A stretch of DNA of 64,000 nucleotides, taken from Propionibacteriaceae bacterium AM104-82. GTDB taxonomy: Bacteria; Actinomycetota; Actinomycetes; Propionibacteriales; Propionibacteriaceae. A model generated the notes under the pieces. That model did no database searches and was not told the origin of the DNA. It worked only from the letters and a program-made list of their open reading frames with translations. Position numbers and translations under genes: made by a program. Position 1 is the stretch's first letter, and the number at the start of each line of letters is the position of its first letter. Where the stretch lies: NCBI GenBank assembly GCA_027658995.1, contig JAQDQK010000010.1, positions 1 through 64,000 of the forward strand, read 5' to 3'. Positions 45,094 through 54,455 of this stretch are shown here, piece by piece.

Positions 45094-47744
45094 CGACCCC
45101 CAAGGCGATGTGGATCGTCCCCCACACCCACTGGGACCGTGAGTGGTACGAACCCCACGACGTCTTCCGAGCCCGCCTCGTGGCGATGCTCGACGGCCTG
45201 CTCTCCCTGCTCGAGCGTGAACCCGGATACAAGTTCACGCTCGACGGGCAGAGCGCCGCCATCGACGACTACCTGGAGATCCGCCCGGAGGAGGCCGACC
45301 GGGTCCGCGCCGCCGTGGCGCGCGGGCAACTGGCGCTCGGCCCGTTCCAGATCCTGCTCGACGAGTTCTGCTGCGACGGCGAGACCATCGTGCGCAACCT
45401 GGAGCACGGGATCGCCTCGGCCCGCCGCCTCGGCCGCGAGATGCGCGTCGGCTACCTGCCCGACATGTTCGGCCACGCGGCCCAGACCCCGCAGATCCTG
45501 CGCGGCTTCGGCATCGCGGACGCGTCGCTGTGGCGCGGCGTGCCCGCCTCCGTCGACAAGCACGCCTTCTCGTGGGAGGGACTGGACGGCAGCGCCGTGC
45601 GGGTCGAGTACCTGTGGGACGGCTACGGCAGCGCGCTGAAGCTGTTCGAGCCCCTCGAGAAGCTCCCCGAGTTGATCGACGCCTACCTCGACGAGAACGC
45701 GTCCTGGTTCGACGGTGAGGCCGTCGCAGGCTGGTACGGCACCGATCACATGGCGCCGCGGGCCGACCTTGTCCAGATCCTGCGCGGCTACGGGGGCGAC
45801 GTCGAGCTGAGGCTCGGCACCGTCGACGAGGTGATCGCCTCGCGCGACCACTCCCCCGAGGCGCTCGCCAAGCTGCCGGTGGTGCGCGGCGAACTGCGCT
45901 CGCACGCCCGCGGGAACCTGCTGCCCGGCATCTTCTCCATCCGCACCAACCTCAAGGCCGCGATGGCCGCCGCCGAGCGGGGCATGGCCACGGCCGAACG
46001 CCTCGACGCTTGGGTCGGCGGGGTGTCGCGCACCGCCTTCTTCGAGCGCGGCTGGGGCCTCATCGTCGAATCGACGGCGCACGACTCGGTGACCGGATGC
46101 GGCGTCGACTCCACGGCTGACGAGGTCGAGTCGCGGCTCCGGGTCGCGGCCCAGACTGCCGACGGCGTCATCGACATCACCTCCCCTGGGCTGGCCAGCC
46201 ACGCCCCGGTCGGCTCGGTCGCCGCGTTCAACCAGAGCGGCTTCCCGCGCCAGGTGCAGGCCGAGTTGGTCGTCGAGGGCGCCCCGTCGTCCCCGTCGGT
46301 CCAGCTCCTCGAGGAACTGCCGACCGTGATCGGCGACGAGACCATCGCGTCGCGCGACCTGCCGAAGGTGGTGCGCCGCATCCACGGCCAGGAACTGTTC
46401 GGCAAGCACATCCGCTCGTGGTCCTGGGAGGGCGACGACCTGGAGTTCGTGGTGGCCGACATCACCGACGGCGACTTCGACCTCGCCGACTTCGTGGCGG
46501 TCCTCAACGACAAGATGGCCTCCTCCGATGATGACCATCCGTTCCGCGTCATCACCCGGGTCCCGCAGACCAGCCGTGTGCTGGTCGCCCGGCCCGCGGC
46601 GGGCATGTCCGCCGTCGCGCTCGGCCCCGACTCTTCCGTCGCCCCCGAGGCGCCGGTCGTGGTCTCGGCCGACCGGCTCTCCAACGGCCTCGTCGAGGCC
46701 GTCGTCGCGGAGAGTGGCACCGTCACGGTCACGGACCTGCGCACCGGGGTCACCCTCCCCGACGCGCTCCGACTCGTCGACGACGGCGACCGCGGCGACT
46801 CGTACAACTACGGCCCCGTCGAGGGCCCCGTCGACGCGCCCGCTTCCGTCGAGATCACCGTCGCGGAGCAGGGTCCGCTGCGCGGGCGCATCATCGTGCG
46901 GCGCACCTACCTGCTGCCCGTGGAGGTCGACGCGTCCGACCGGTCGCGGCGCTCCGCCGAGACCCGCGAGCAGGTCGTGGACACGCTCGTCGAGTTGCGC
47001 GCGGGCGAGCCGTTCCTGCGCGTCACCGTCTCGCTGACCAACCAGGTCGGCGACCACCGGTTGCGCGTCATGGTGCCGACCCTGCGGCAGGGCGTCACGG
47101 AGTCGGCGTCGGCCGGCCAGTACGGCCTGACGGTGCGCGGCCGCACCGCGGAGGGCGGCTGGGGCGAGTTCCCGCTGCCGACCTTCCCCGCGACCCGGTT
47201 CGTCACCGCGGGCGACGTCGGCGTCCTCGTCGACAAGCTTGTCGAGTACGAGGTGGTCGACGGCGAGGGCACCGACGACATCGCGCTGACGGTGCTGCGC
47301 AGCGTCGGGATGATGAGCGTCAACGTGCATCCGCTGCGCGACGAGCCAGCCGGCTCGCAGTTGCCCGTCCCGGGCGCGCAGTACCTGGGCAGGCACGTCG
47401 AGTGCTCGTTCGCGATCGACCTCGACCCCGATCGCCTCGTCGAACACAGCGACGTCTTCCGCCTTGACCCGGTGACCGTTCCGGGCCGCGGCGGGGAGCC
47501 GGCCGAGCCTGCCGTGGCGTTCGAGACGACCGGTCAGGTCGCGCTCGAGTCGCTGCGTCGGGTCCCCGGCGGCGTCGAGGCGCGGTTGGTCAACTACGCC
47601 CCGGTCGCCCGGCCGCTCGCCGTCGAGGCAGAAGGAGACTGGGTGCTCACGGACCTGTCGGGCGCGGTCGTCTCGGGTCCGGTCGACCTGGCCGCGCTCG
47701 AGGTCGGCGCAGGACAGATCATCACGCTACGGAGGGAGTCCTGA
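45090..47744 (+). CDS. Alpha-mannosidase, glycoside hydrolase family 38
   Basis: 884 residues, cytosolic (no signal peptide). The N-terminal catalytic domain has the zinc motif PHTHWDREWYEP (about 10-21), the nucleophile segment YLPDMFGHAAQTPQILRGFG (about 126-145) and WYGTDHMAPRADL. The middle helical domain holds RGWGLIVESTAHDSVTGCGVDSTADEV, which includes the conserved HDSVTG. C-terminal beta domains follow. It hydrolyses alpha-mannosides taken up by the preceding importer; mannosylglycerate-type or glycan-derived substrates are both possible. Overlaps on both sides (4 bp upstream, 1 bp downstream) place it firmly in the operon. Confidence 0.93.
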   Translation: MTTPKAMWIVPHTHWDREWYEPHDVFRARLVAMLDGLLSLLEREPGYKFTLDGQSAAIDDYLEIRPEEADRVRAAVARGQLALGPFQILLDEFCCDGETIVRNLEHGIASARRLGREMRVGYLPDMFGHAAQTPQILRGFGIADASLWRGVPASVDKHAFSWEGLDGSAVRVEYLWDGYGSALKLFEPLEKLPELIDAYLDENASWFDGEAVAGWYGTDHMAPRADLVQILRGYGGDVELRLGTVDEVIASRDHSPEALAKLPVVRGELRSHARGNLLPGIFSIRTNLKAAMAAAERGMATAERLDAWVGGVSRTAFFERGWGLIVESTAHDSVTGCGVDSTADEVESRLRVAAQTADGVIDITSPGLASHAPVGSVAAFNQSGFPRQVQAELVVEGAPSSPSVQLLEELPTVIGDETIASRDLPKVVRRIHGQELFGKHIRSWSWEGDDLEFVVADITDGDFDLADFVAVLNDKMASSDDDHPFRVITRVPQTSRVLVARPAAGMSAVALGPDSSVAPEAPVVVSADRLSNGLVEAVVAESGTVTVTDLRTGVTLPDALRLVDDGDRGDSYNYGPVEGPVDAPASVEITVAEQGPLRGRIIVRRTYLLPVEVDASDRSRRSAETREQVVDTLVELRAGEPFLRVTVSLTNQVGDHRLRVMVPTLRQGVTESASAGQYGLTVRGRTAEGGWGEFPLPTFPATRFVTAGDVGVLVDKLVEYEVVDGEGTDDIALTVLRSVGMMSVNVHPLRDEPAGSQLPVPGAQYLGRHVECSFAIDLDPDRLVEHSDVFRLDPVTVPGRGGEPAEPAVAFETTGQVALESLRRVPGGVEARLVNYAPVARPLAVEAEGDWVLTDLSGAVVSGPVDLAALEVGAGQIITLRRES

Positions 47745-49003
47745 TGCGACACACCGAGTCGCGACACGTCACGCTCGCGGACCAGGCGTCCGACCGCTAT
47801 CCGCGGTTCGGTTTCGACCTGCCGGAGGGCGTGACCAGCTTCGAGGTGACGCTCGAGGTGGAGGGCGGCCCGGACGCCCGGATCGACCTCGGCTGCGAGG
47901 GGCCGACGGCCTGGCGCGGCTGGTCGGGCGGCGCACGGCGCACGTTCGTGGTCGCGGAGGACGACGCGACCCCCGGCTACCTGCCGGGCGACGTGGTCCC
48001 CGGCCGCTGGGACGTCATCCTCGGCCTGCACACGCTGCCCGCGGCGGGCGCGGACGTGAAGGTCACCGTCGAGATGCCCGCGATCAACCGGCCCGACCAC
48101 GGGCCCGTCGAGGAACCCGTCGGACGGGAGGCCCGCGGCAGCGACCGCGACCTGCCCGCGCCGGCAGGCATGCGGTGGTACGCGGGCGACACGCACGCGC
48201 ACACGCTGCACTCCGACGGGGCGCTCAGCCTCTGGGAGTTGGCCAACGAGGGGGTGCGCTCCGGCCTGGACTTCCTGTGCGTCACCGACCACAACACCAC
48301 CAGCCACCACGCGCACCTCGGGCCCGTCGGGCGCCGCCACGGCATCACGCTGGTGCCGGGCCAGGAGGTGACCACCGCTCGCGGTCACTCCAACGCGTTC
48401 GGAGACATCGGCTTCGTCGACTTCCGCCTTCCCGCCCAGGAGTGGGCCGACGTGGTCGCGGAGCGGGGCGGCCTCATGTCGATCAACCACCCGGTCTCGG
48501 GCGACTGCTCGTGGCTGCACGAGATGCAGCGCGAGCCAGGCGGGGTCGAGTTGTACCACTCGACCTGGTACGAGGAGCCGATCTCCACGTCGGCGCTCGC
48601 CTGGTTCCGTCGCTGGCGGCGCGACGTCGTCCTGCTCGGCGGCGGCGACTTCCACAAGCGGGACACGCCGCTCAGGCCCGGCCTGCCGACCACCTGGGTC
48701 GCGGCCGAGGAGGACAGCGCCGGGGCGATCCTGGACGCGATGCGCGCAGGTCGCACCACCGTCACGGCGGGCGCGCATTTCGTCAGCCCGGACGAGGCGC
48801 GTCCCTCGCTGGACACCGCGCCGATCCTGATCCGGCAGGGCGACGACCTGCTCGCCCTCGCGGCAAAGGGCCTGATTCTGGTCTCCGGCTCGGGTCGCCG
48901 ACTGGTGCTCGACTCCGACGCCCAGAGCGTCGCTGCACCCCTCGAGGACGGGCCGTACCGTCTCGAGGACTCGCAACGAGCGGTCCTGGCCCTTTCGGCC
49001 TGA
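47744..49003 (+). CDS. CehA/McbA-type PHP-domain metallohydrolase (module C)
   Basis: 419 residues. The N-terminal ~140 residues form a beta-rich domain and the C-terminal domain is PHP-type: YAGDTHAHTLHSDGALS (HxH), LDFLCVTDHNTTSHHAH (DH), VPGQEVTTARGHSNAFG (E, H), SINHPVSGDCSW, and LGGGDFHKRDTP (DxH). Characterised CehA/McbA-family members hydrolyse esters and phosphoesters. Association with a GH38 gene suggests removal of an ester or phosphodiester substituent from a mannoside, which is inference. The start overlaps the GH38 stop by 1 bp. Confidence 0.85.
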   Translation: MRHTESRHVTLADQASDRYPRFGFDLPEGVTSFEVTLEVEGGPDARIDLGCEGPTAWRGWSGGARRTFVVAEDDATPGYLPGDVVPGRWDVILGLHTLPAAGADVKVTVEMPAINRPDHGPVEEPVGREARGSDRDLPAPAGMRWYAGDTHAHTLHSDGALSLWELANEGVRSGLDFLCVTDHNTTSHHAHLGPVGRRHGITLVPGQEVTTARGHSNAFGDIGFVDFRLPAQEWADVVAERGGLMSINHPVSGDCSWLHEMQREPGGVELYHSTWYEEPISTSALAWFRRWRRDVVLLGGGDFHKRDTPLRPGLPTTWVAAEEDSAGAILDAMRAGRTTVTAGAHFVSPDEARPSLDTAPILIRQGDDLLALAAKGLILVSGSGRRLVLDSDAQSVAAPLEDGPYRLEDSQRAVLALSA

Positions 49004-49065
49004 CCCTCCGCAAGCCGCCGCCGGCGGTTGGGGGCACAAACCACCTCCGGCGGCCTCACAGAAGA

Positions 49066-49100
49066 GACGGCGCTCCGCGTTCATCCCGCGGGGCGCCGTC
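49066..49100. terminator. Bidirectional terminator between modules C and D
   Basis: A 14-bp stem (49066-49079 with 49087-49100, one G-T pair), loop of 7, followed by CTTCTTTCC on the plus strand and preceded by GAAGA, giving TCTTC on the minus strand. It lies between the convergent ends of modules C and D. Confidence 0.8.
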
Positions 49101-49114
49101 CTTCTTTCCGCCGA

Positions 49115-50221
49115 TCACACGCCGGTAATCTCGCTGATCTTCACCTTGCGGTCCTCCCGGAGCGACAAGGTGCACGCATCGGCCGTAGCGATAGCCGCTG
49201 TCGCTGCTGACCCGTCCGACAGGGCCGCAAACTCCTCGCTGGGCGAAGCGCCATTCATCAGCCCATGAAAGTAGGTCAATTCATCCTCGATGATCCCCCT
49301 GAGCCACAGGGGAGGCCGCTTCTCGGGCGTACCGTACTGGACGGCACCGTCTGTCGAGGATCCCGCGTAGATCGCCGTCCGGTTGGCATCCTCTTCCTCG
49401 TTGCGGTGAAGCAGGAACTGTTCAGTCCTTCCCCCTACGCGCAGCGTGACCCCAGCCTCCTGCAGGTCGATCCGGATGGCGCCGAGGGAACCCTGGATGA
49501 GTACATAGTGCTCCGGCCAGCGGAACGCCGACCCGTACTCGATCGCTGCGAACCGGTTGTCCGGGAACTGCAGCGTGATGATGAGCATGTCATCCTCGTC
49601 GCCGAAGTCCTCACCGCTGTGGGCCACGTTCCCGCCGACCATTGTGGCCTGTGTAGCGGGTCCGAGCAGGGACTGCACGAAGTCCAACTCGTGAATGTGG
49701 TGGTAGAGATGGCCGCCCGACAGCTCTCGCATCTTCTTCCAGCTAATCGCCTGCTGCACATCCTCCCAGCCATTACGGATTGCTCGGACGAACAACACCT
49801 CACCGATTGCCCCCTCGTTGATGAGTTGCTTGGAACGTCGGATGCCCGCCATGAAGTTCATGACGTGGCCGGCCATGAAGTTGACGCCTGCCTCCCGGGC
49901 CGTGCTCACCATCTCGGCGCACTGATCGTATTTGAGCGCGATTGGCTTCTCGCAGAAGACATCCTTGCCTGCACGCGCAGCCGCCAACACCGGGGCATAG
50001 TGCTCCCCGTTCGGGGATGCCACGATCACCGCATCGATGTCCTGCCTGGCGACCAGTGCCTCCACGCTGGGCTCCGAGTCAGCGCCGATCTCGGCAGCGA
50101 CAGCCGCGGCATTCGCCGGGTCGTAGATCGCCACTACCTCAGCGTCTGGGAGTTCACTGAGGAAGCGCGCCTGTTCGGCACCGAAGTAGCCTGTCCCGAT
50201 CACGCCGTACTTGATGGTCAC
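49115..50221 (-). CDS. nanX: NanX/NanOx-like Gfo/Idh oxidoreductase (2,7-anhydro-sialic acid to sialic acid)
   Basis: 368 residues from GTG 50221, with AAGGAG 6 nt upstream. The sequence follows the pattern I know for E. coli NanX (YjhC) and Ruminococcus gnavus NanOx: YGVIGTGYFGAEQARFL, DVFCEKPIALKYDQC, GVNFMAGHVMNF, NGWEDVQQAISWKKMRELSG, GHLYHHIHELD, EDDMLIITLQFP, RWPEHYVLI and the C-terminal DRKVKISEI. Those enzymes convert 2,7-anhydro-Neu5Ac to Neu5Ac through an NAD-dependent redox cycle. The cluster carries the matching downstream genes (lyase, NanE, NanK). It is the last gene of the importer operon. Substrate is inferred from family resemblance. Confidence 0.8.
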   Translation of the reverse strand: MTIKYGVIGTGYFGAEQARFLSELPDAEVVAIYDPANAAAVAAEIGADSEPSVEALVARQDIDAVIVASPNGEHYAPVLAAARAGKDVFCEKPIALKYDQCAEMVSTAREAGVNFMAGHVMNFMAGIRRSKQLINEGAIGEVLFVRAIRNGWEDVQQAISWKKMRELSGGHLYHHIHELDFVQSLLGPATQATMVGGNVAHSGEDFGDEDDMLIITLQFPDNRFAAIEYGSAFRWPEHYVLIQGSLGAIRIDLQEAGVTLRVGGRTEQFLLHRNEEEDANRTAIYAGSSTDGAVQYGTPEKRPPLWLRGIIEDELTYFHGLMNGASPSEEFAALSDGSAATAAIATADACTLSLREDRKVKISEITGV

Positions 50222-50235
50222 GTTATTCTCCTTGA

Positions 50236-51072
50236 TCATTTGACCGACCCCTCGGAGAGGCCGGCAGCAATGTACTTCTGGATGAGGGTGAAGATGATTA
50301 CCGACGGAAGTACCACGCAGGTAGCAGCGGCCATGAGTGCGCCCCAATCGAGCACCTCAGTTCCGGTGAGCGAGTACAGGGCCACCGCCACAGGCATCTT
50401 CGATGATTCATTGATGAAGAGCAGAGCGTAGAGAAACTCGTTGAAAGAGTTGATGAAGGTATAGATGGTGGTCGCAACGATCCCTGGCGTCACGATCGGG
50501 GATGCGATCCTCAGGAAGATCCTGAATCGTCCTGCGCCATCAACTGCCGCCGCCTCTTCGATTCCGATGGGCACCGTCTGATAGAAGCCGACGAGCATCC
50601 ACAGCGCATACGGCACGGAGAACGACAGATACACCAGGATCAACCCTACGTAGGAATTGACCAGTCCGGTCTTGACCATCATCACCGTATAGGGAACCGC
50701 GAGCAAGATCGGCGGAAACATGTAGCTGGTGATCAGTACCCGCGTCATCTTTCGGCCGAAGTTGGGAAAGTACCGGACGATGCCGTACGCACCGAGACAA
50801 CTGATCACGATCGTGATGGCGGTCGACACGGTTGAGATAATCAGCGAATTCTTGAGATTTGTCAGGAACCCCATTTCGCCGAGCACCTTCGAGTAGTTCT
50901 CGAGCGTAAACTGCTGAGGGATGAGGGTAGTGGGATGCGAAGCTAGATCGGCTCCAGTCTTAAACGAAGAGATCACGATCCACAACAGAGGAAACACGAA
51001 CACGACACTCACCAACGTCAGGAAGGCGTAGATGAGGAAGGTCAGAACTTTGGACTTACCAACGGTGTTCAT
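50236..51072 (-). CDS. Sugar ABC transporter permease, MalG type (module D)
   Basis: 278 residues, six helices. The EAA loop is IGIEEAAAVDGAGRFRIFLRIASP (about 170-193). Codon usage is less GC-rich than in module C, as in the rest of this operon. It lies 3 bp after the upstream permease and 14 bp before nanX. Probably imports 2,7-anhydro-sialic acid or sialic acid with its partner. Confidence 0.9.
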   Translation of the reverse strand: MNTVGKSKVLTFLIYAFLTLVSVVFVFPLLWIVISSFKTGADLASHPTTLIPQQFTLENYSKVLGEMGFLTNLKNSLIISTVSTAITIVISCLGAYGIVRYFPNFGRKMTRVLITSYMFPPILLAVPYTVMMVKTGLVNSYVGLILVYLSFSVPYALWMLVGFYQTVPIGIEEAAAVDGAGRFRIFLRIASPIVTPGIVATTIYTFINSFNEFLYALLFINESSKMPVAVALYSLTGTEVLDWGALMAAATCVVLPSVIIFTLIQKYIAAGLSEGSVK

Positions 51073-51075
51073 CGG

Positions 51076-52014
51076 TTACGAATCCTCCTTTTCCCAGCGT
51101 GAGATAAGGCGGAACAGTCCGATCGCCACAAGCATCAGGAACACAAGGAGCAGGATCGTCACCGCCGAGGCCAGCCCCAGTTGTTTCAAGCCCCACCCGA
51201 CGCGGTGCGCATAGATGGGAATGGTGGTGGTGATATCACCCGGGCCGCCTCCAGTGATTAGGAACAACAGATCGAAGTTATTGAACACCCAGATCGTGCG
51301 CAATACGACCAGCAGTCCGATCACCGTGCGAATGTGATGGAGTGTGATGTGCTGAAATCGCTGCCATGTGGAAGCCCCATCCATGGTTGCGGCCTCCATC
51401 TGCTCCATCGGGATAGTCTTGAGGGCCGACAGGATATTGACCATGAACAGGGGCGCTCCGAACCAGATGTTGATTCCGAGGACCGTCCAGAACGCTGTGG
51501 TCGGGTTCGAAAGCAGCGCGACGCGACCTTCGGTAATGTGCAGATCCTGCAACATGTTGGGGATGAAACCGCTCACATCGTTGAGCAACCACTTCCACCC
51601 GAATGCGATGATGATGGCCGGAAATGCCCAAGGGACGATAAGAAGGGTTCTGTAGAGCCCGGAGAGATGGCGCACCTTGTCGAGGGCGAGCGCCAGTAGT
51701 AAGCCGAGACCGAGCTGCCCCACGATGGACGCGGAGGTCCATTTTATTGACGTGAGGAAGGCGCCCCAAAACCGGCCATCTGTCAGTAGTTTCGCGAAGT
51801 TGTCGAAGGCAACGAAATCGTAGGCCGACTTGATGAGGTTTCTATTCGTCATCGAGTAGAAGATGCTCGACCCGAGGGGGTAGACCAACAAGATGACGAC
51901 CACCAGGATCGCTGGGGCCACGAAGGCGATGCCAGCCCAGTCAAGACGGGGCCGAGGTTGGCGCTGGCCGACCCGACTCCCGTCTCGACTGCGCTTGCTC
52001 TGAATAACAGACAT
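51076..52014 (-). CDS. Sugar ABC transporter permease, MalF type (module D)
   Basis: 312 residues, six helices after a basic N-terminus (SKRSRDGSRVGQRQPRPRLDW). The EAA loop is EQMEAATMDGASTWQRFQHITL (about 206-227). It lies 11 bp after the binding-protein gene. No ATPase is encoded in this operon, so it needs a shared one. Confidence 0.9.
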   Translation of the reverse strand: MSVIQSKRSRDGSRVGQRQPRPRLDWAGIAFVAPAILVVVILLVYPLGSSIFYSMTNRNLIKSAYDFVAFDNFAKLLTDGRFWGAFLTSIKWTSASIVGQLGLGLLLALALDKVRHLSGLYRTLLIVPWAFPAIIIAFGWKWLLNDVSGFIPNMLQDLHITEGRVALLSNPTTAFWTVLGINIWFGAPLFMVNILSALKTIPMEQMEAATMDGASTWQRFQHITLHHIRTVIGLLVVLRTIWVFNNFDLLFLITGGGPGDITTTIPIYAHRVGWGLKQLGLASAVTILLLVFLMLVAIGLFRLISRWEKEDS

Positions 52015-52025
52015 GGGTCGATCCG

Positions 52026-53380
52026 CTACGCGCCTGCTGCTTCGAACATCTCGTTGAGTTGCTTCTCAGCCGAGGCGGCTGCCTCCTCAACGGGGGTCCC
52101 GTTCAGCACGATATCCTGCAGCATCGACTCAACCACCCCCTGGTTCACCAGAATTCCCGCCTGAATGTTGGGCCCATCGTTCATGCCGATGGCGGTGGCC
52201 ATGGGGATGACCTCATTGATCACCTCGTAGCTCTTCATGTTTGCCTTGATGGTGGGATCAGCGAGGAATGCCGGGTTCTCGACGATGTCCTTCAGAACCG
52301 GCATCATGCCGACCGGCACAGAGTGCAGGAACCGGATGTAGTCATCGTCCTGATAGAGCGTCTCGAGGAACGCCTTCGCCTCCTCCTGATGCTCAGAGTT
52401 CTTCCAGATGACCATCGGCTGGTAGCTCGACTCCGCCCCGTAGATCGGATCGTCCGCACTCATTCGCGGGAGGGGCGCGGCCTCGATCTCAGGGAGGAGG
52501 TCCGGGGAAGTCGCCGCGACGCCAGAGATCTGAAACCCACTGTTGAAGTCGAATGCGGTCTTGCCCTGGTAATAGAGCGTGGCCTGGTCAAGAACATTGA
52601 AGTTGATCGACCCCTCCGGCGAGACGGCCTTGTACATATCCACCCAGTACTTGATTCCGTCGATGGCAGCCGGGCTCGTCAGGTTGGCCTTGCCGTCCTT
52701 CAGCAGGTTGTCACCGGCGGATCGCACGTAGTAGTTCAGGAACCGAACACCCATCGTGTCATTGGAACCGAACGGGACAGACAGCCCGTACAACTGCGGT
52801 GTGGCGACCTTCTCCGCCGTAGCTCGCAGTTCTTCCCAGGTCTTGGGGACCTCAAGGCCGTTCTCCTTGAGCACATCCTTCCGGTACCACATCACCTGAG
52901 CGTGGGAGTAGAGAGGAACCGAGTAGGAGACGCCGTCCTTCTGCCCCTCCAGCAACGCAGCCTCATAGAACCGGTCACGCCCGATTGAGTCGATCACATC
53001 GTCGACAGGAGCCAGGGCCTCAGCATCAATCATCTCGACGACGTGGTAGGGAAGGGCTGAGGAGATGTCGGGCACCTGGCCCGACGCAAGACCTGTGGTC
53101 CACTTGGTGTAGAACTCGGCCCAGGAGAAGTTCTCGATCGTGATGGACACTTCCGGGTTGTCCTTCATGAACCGGTCGGCCATCTCCTTGAGGTACTCGG
53201 CGCGAGGACCCTGGGTGTAGCTCGACCAGAACACGAGGTCGCCAGCCATCACACCGTCGCCCGCCTGGGATTCCGGTGTTTTTTCACTCTCGCCGCTGCC
53301 GCCACACGCGGCCAGCAGGTTGCCGCTGTCATGCCCGCGACTGCGATCATGAAGCGCTTGTAGAAGTTGGAACGGCCCAT
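52026..53380 (-). pseudogene. Solute-binding lipoprotein of module D, frameshifted in the signal peptide
   Basis: The mature part is intact: lipobox LLAACGGSG, then a family-1 solute-binding protein (LVFWSSYTQGPRAEYLKEMADRF, YSVPLYSHAQVMWYRKDVL, PKTWEELRATAEKV, TAFDFNSGFQISG). The natural start is ATG 53380, 7 nt after AAGGAG, giving MGRSNFYKRFMIAVAGMTAA, a proper signal-peptide start. Between 53321 and 53318 the frame shifts by one missing (or two extra) bases before LLAAC. Reading instead from ATG 53399 keeps the frame open (457 residues) but replaces the hydrophobic core with a polar segment and uses the ribosome site as coding. So export would fail unless this is a sequencing error or is corrected in expression. 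Confidence 0.75.
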
Positions 53381-53406
53381 CGTTGGACTCCTTCATCATT
53401 AGTTCA

Positions 53407-53457
53407 GACGTCTGACGTCTTATTACCTAGTCTTGTATGTGGCCACGCTGATGTCAA
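53407..53457 (-). promoter_or_regulatory. Promoter and GntR operator of the module D importer operon
   Basis: On the minus strand TTGACA (53457-53452), a 17-bp spacer and AAGACT (53434-53429) form a promoter. Just downstream, GACGTCTGACGTC (53407-53419) is a perfect 13-bp palindrome containing the shared module D motif ACGTCTGACGT (53408-53418). Its position over the start region fits repression by the GntR protein. Confidence 0.65.
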
Positions 53458-53466
53458 TGGGCTGCC

Positions 53467-54387
53467 TCAGGAAATGCGCGAGGCGGTCACCCGCTCGGCG
53501 ATGCGGCGAGTGACCTCACCCTCCAACGCCTTGACCGGGAAGGCCATGGCGTTCGAGTCAATGAGGCCGAGTGAGACCATTGCGGTCTTGAAGGCACCGA
53601 TCCCGGAAGCGTCTGACGAACGCCCTACGGGCTCGAAGACAATCTCGAATCCTTCGCAGATCTCGTCCTGAATCTTCCTGGCCTCAGCCCAGGCCCCGCG
53701 ACGTGCCGCCTCCCACAGCGCGGAGTACCGGGCAGGATCGACATTGGCATAGCCCGGCACGGCGCCGTCGGCACCCAGCAGCAGCATCCCGTCGACGACA
53801 CATTCGTGACCGGTGAGCACCGCCAGCGGATGTCCCGCGGCTTCGTTCGCGGCCACAAGCCTTCGGAAGGCAACATCGTTGCCGGAGGAGTCCTTCACCC
53901 CGACAATGACACCCTCACGGCCCAGCTCGATCAGCATGGCATGGTCGAGCTTGATCCCGTTGAGCCTGACCGGAACGTCGTAGGCGAAGAGCGGAACGTC
54001 CACCGCCTGCGCCACCGCACGAAAATGATCCGCGATCTCCGAGGTGTCATTCATTGCATAGAAGGGGCAGGTCACCACAAGTGCATCCACCCCCAGCGCT
54101 TCCAGTCGGCGCGCTTGGTCGATGACCCGCTCACACGTGGAGTCGATCGCGCCAGCAAGTACGGGGACCCGTCCACCCACCTTCGCGACCACATGGCGCA
54201 CCAACGCCTCTCGCTGCCCATCGCTGAGGTATGCCACCTCACCGGAAGACCCGAGCACGAACAGCCCGTGCATGCCCTTCCCGATCAAGTTGTCAGTCAC
54301 CCGATCAAGGCTCGGGTAGTCAATCTGGCCATCAGCCGTGAACGGCGTGACCACCGGCGGAATCATGCCTGTGAATCTGCTACGCAT
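53467..54387 (-). CDS. nanA: DHDPS/NAL-family lyase, probable N-acetylneuraminate lyase
   Basis: 306 residues. Class I aldolase of the DapA/NanA family: IPPVVTPFTADGQIDYPSLDRVTDNLI, the pyruvate-binding LGSSGEVAYLS, tyrosine motif FAYDVPVRLNG and the Schiff-base lysine in VIVGVKDSSGND. Local sequence alone does not separate NAL from DapA or related aldolases. The flanking nanX, nanE and nanK genes make cleavage of sialic acid to pyruvate and N-acetylmannosamine the best call. It is the first gene of a short minus-strand unit, divergent from the GntR gene, and upstream of the importer. Confidence 0.75.
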   Translation of the reverse strand: MRSRFTGMIPPVVTPFTADGQIDYPSLDRVTDNLIGKGMHGLFVLGSSGEVAYLSDGQREALVRHVVAKVGGRVPVLAGAIDSTCERVIDQARRLEALGVDALVVTCPFYAMNDTSEIADHFRAVAQAVDVPLFAYDVPVRLNGIKLDHAMLIELGREGVIVGVKDSSGNDVAFRRLVAANEAAGHPLAVLTGHECVVDGMLLLGADGAVPGYANVDPARYSALWEAARRGAWAEARKIQDEICEGFEIVFEPVGRSSDASGIGAFKTAMVSLGLIDSNAMAFPVKALEGEVTRRIAERVTASRIS

Positions 54388-54413
54388 CGGTAACTGTCCT
54401 CCTCAAGTTGGTT

Positions 54414-54436
54414 ATCAGATGTCCAATGTCTGACGT
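54414..54436. promoter_or_regulatory. GntR operator in the nanA-gntR divergent promoter
   Basis: ATGTCTGACGT (54426-54436) matches the module D consensus AYRTCTGACRT. A second, degenerate copy (ACATCTGATAA on the minus strand) lies at 54414-54424. The sites fall between nanA and the leaderless gntR, whose -10 box TAGTGT is at 54444-54449, so the regulator probably controls both genes. Confidence 0.65.
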
Positions 54437-54455
54437 ATGGCGGTAGTGTAACATC

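Noticed and set aside
44967..47447. 826-codon minus-strand open frame opposite the GH38 gene
   Set aside because: Composition is rich in Arg/Gly/Asp/Val with no motif, and the plus strand encodes a clear GH38 enzyme with operon overlaps.
53467..54387. dapA (lysine synthesis) rather than nanA
   Set aside because: The family motifs alone would allow it and lysC is in the window, but lysC is 50 kb away and this gene sits among nanX, nanE and nanK under a shared operator.
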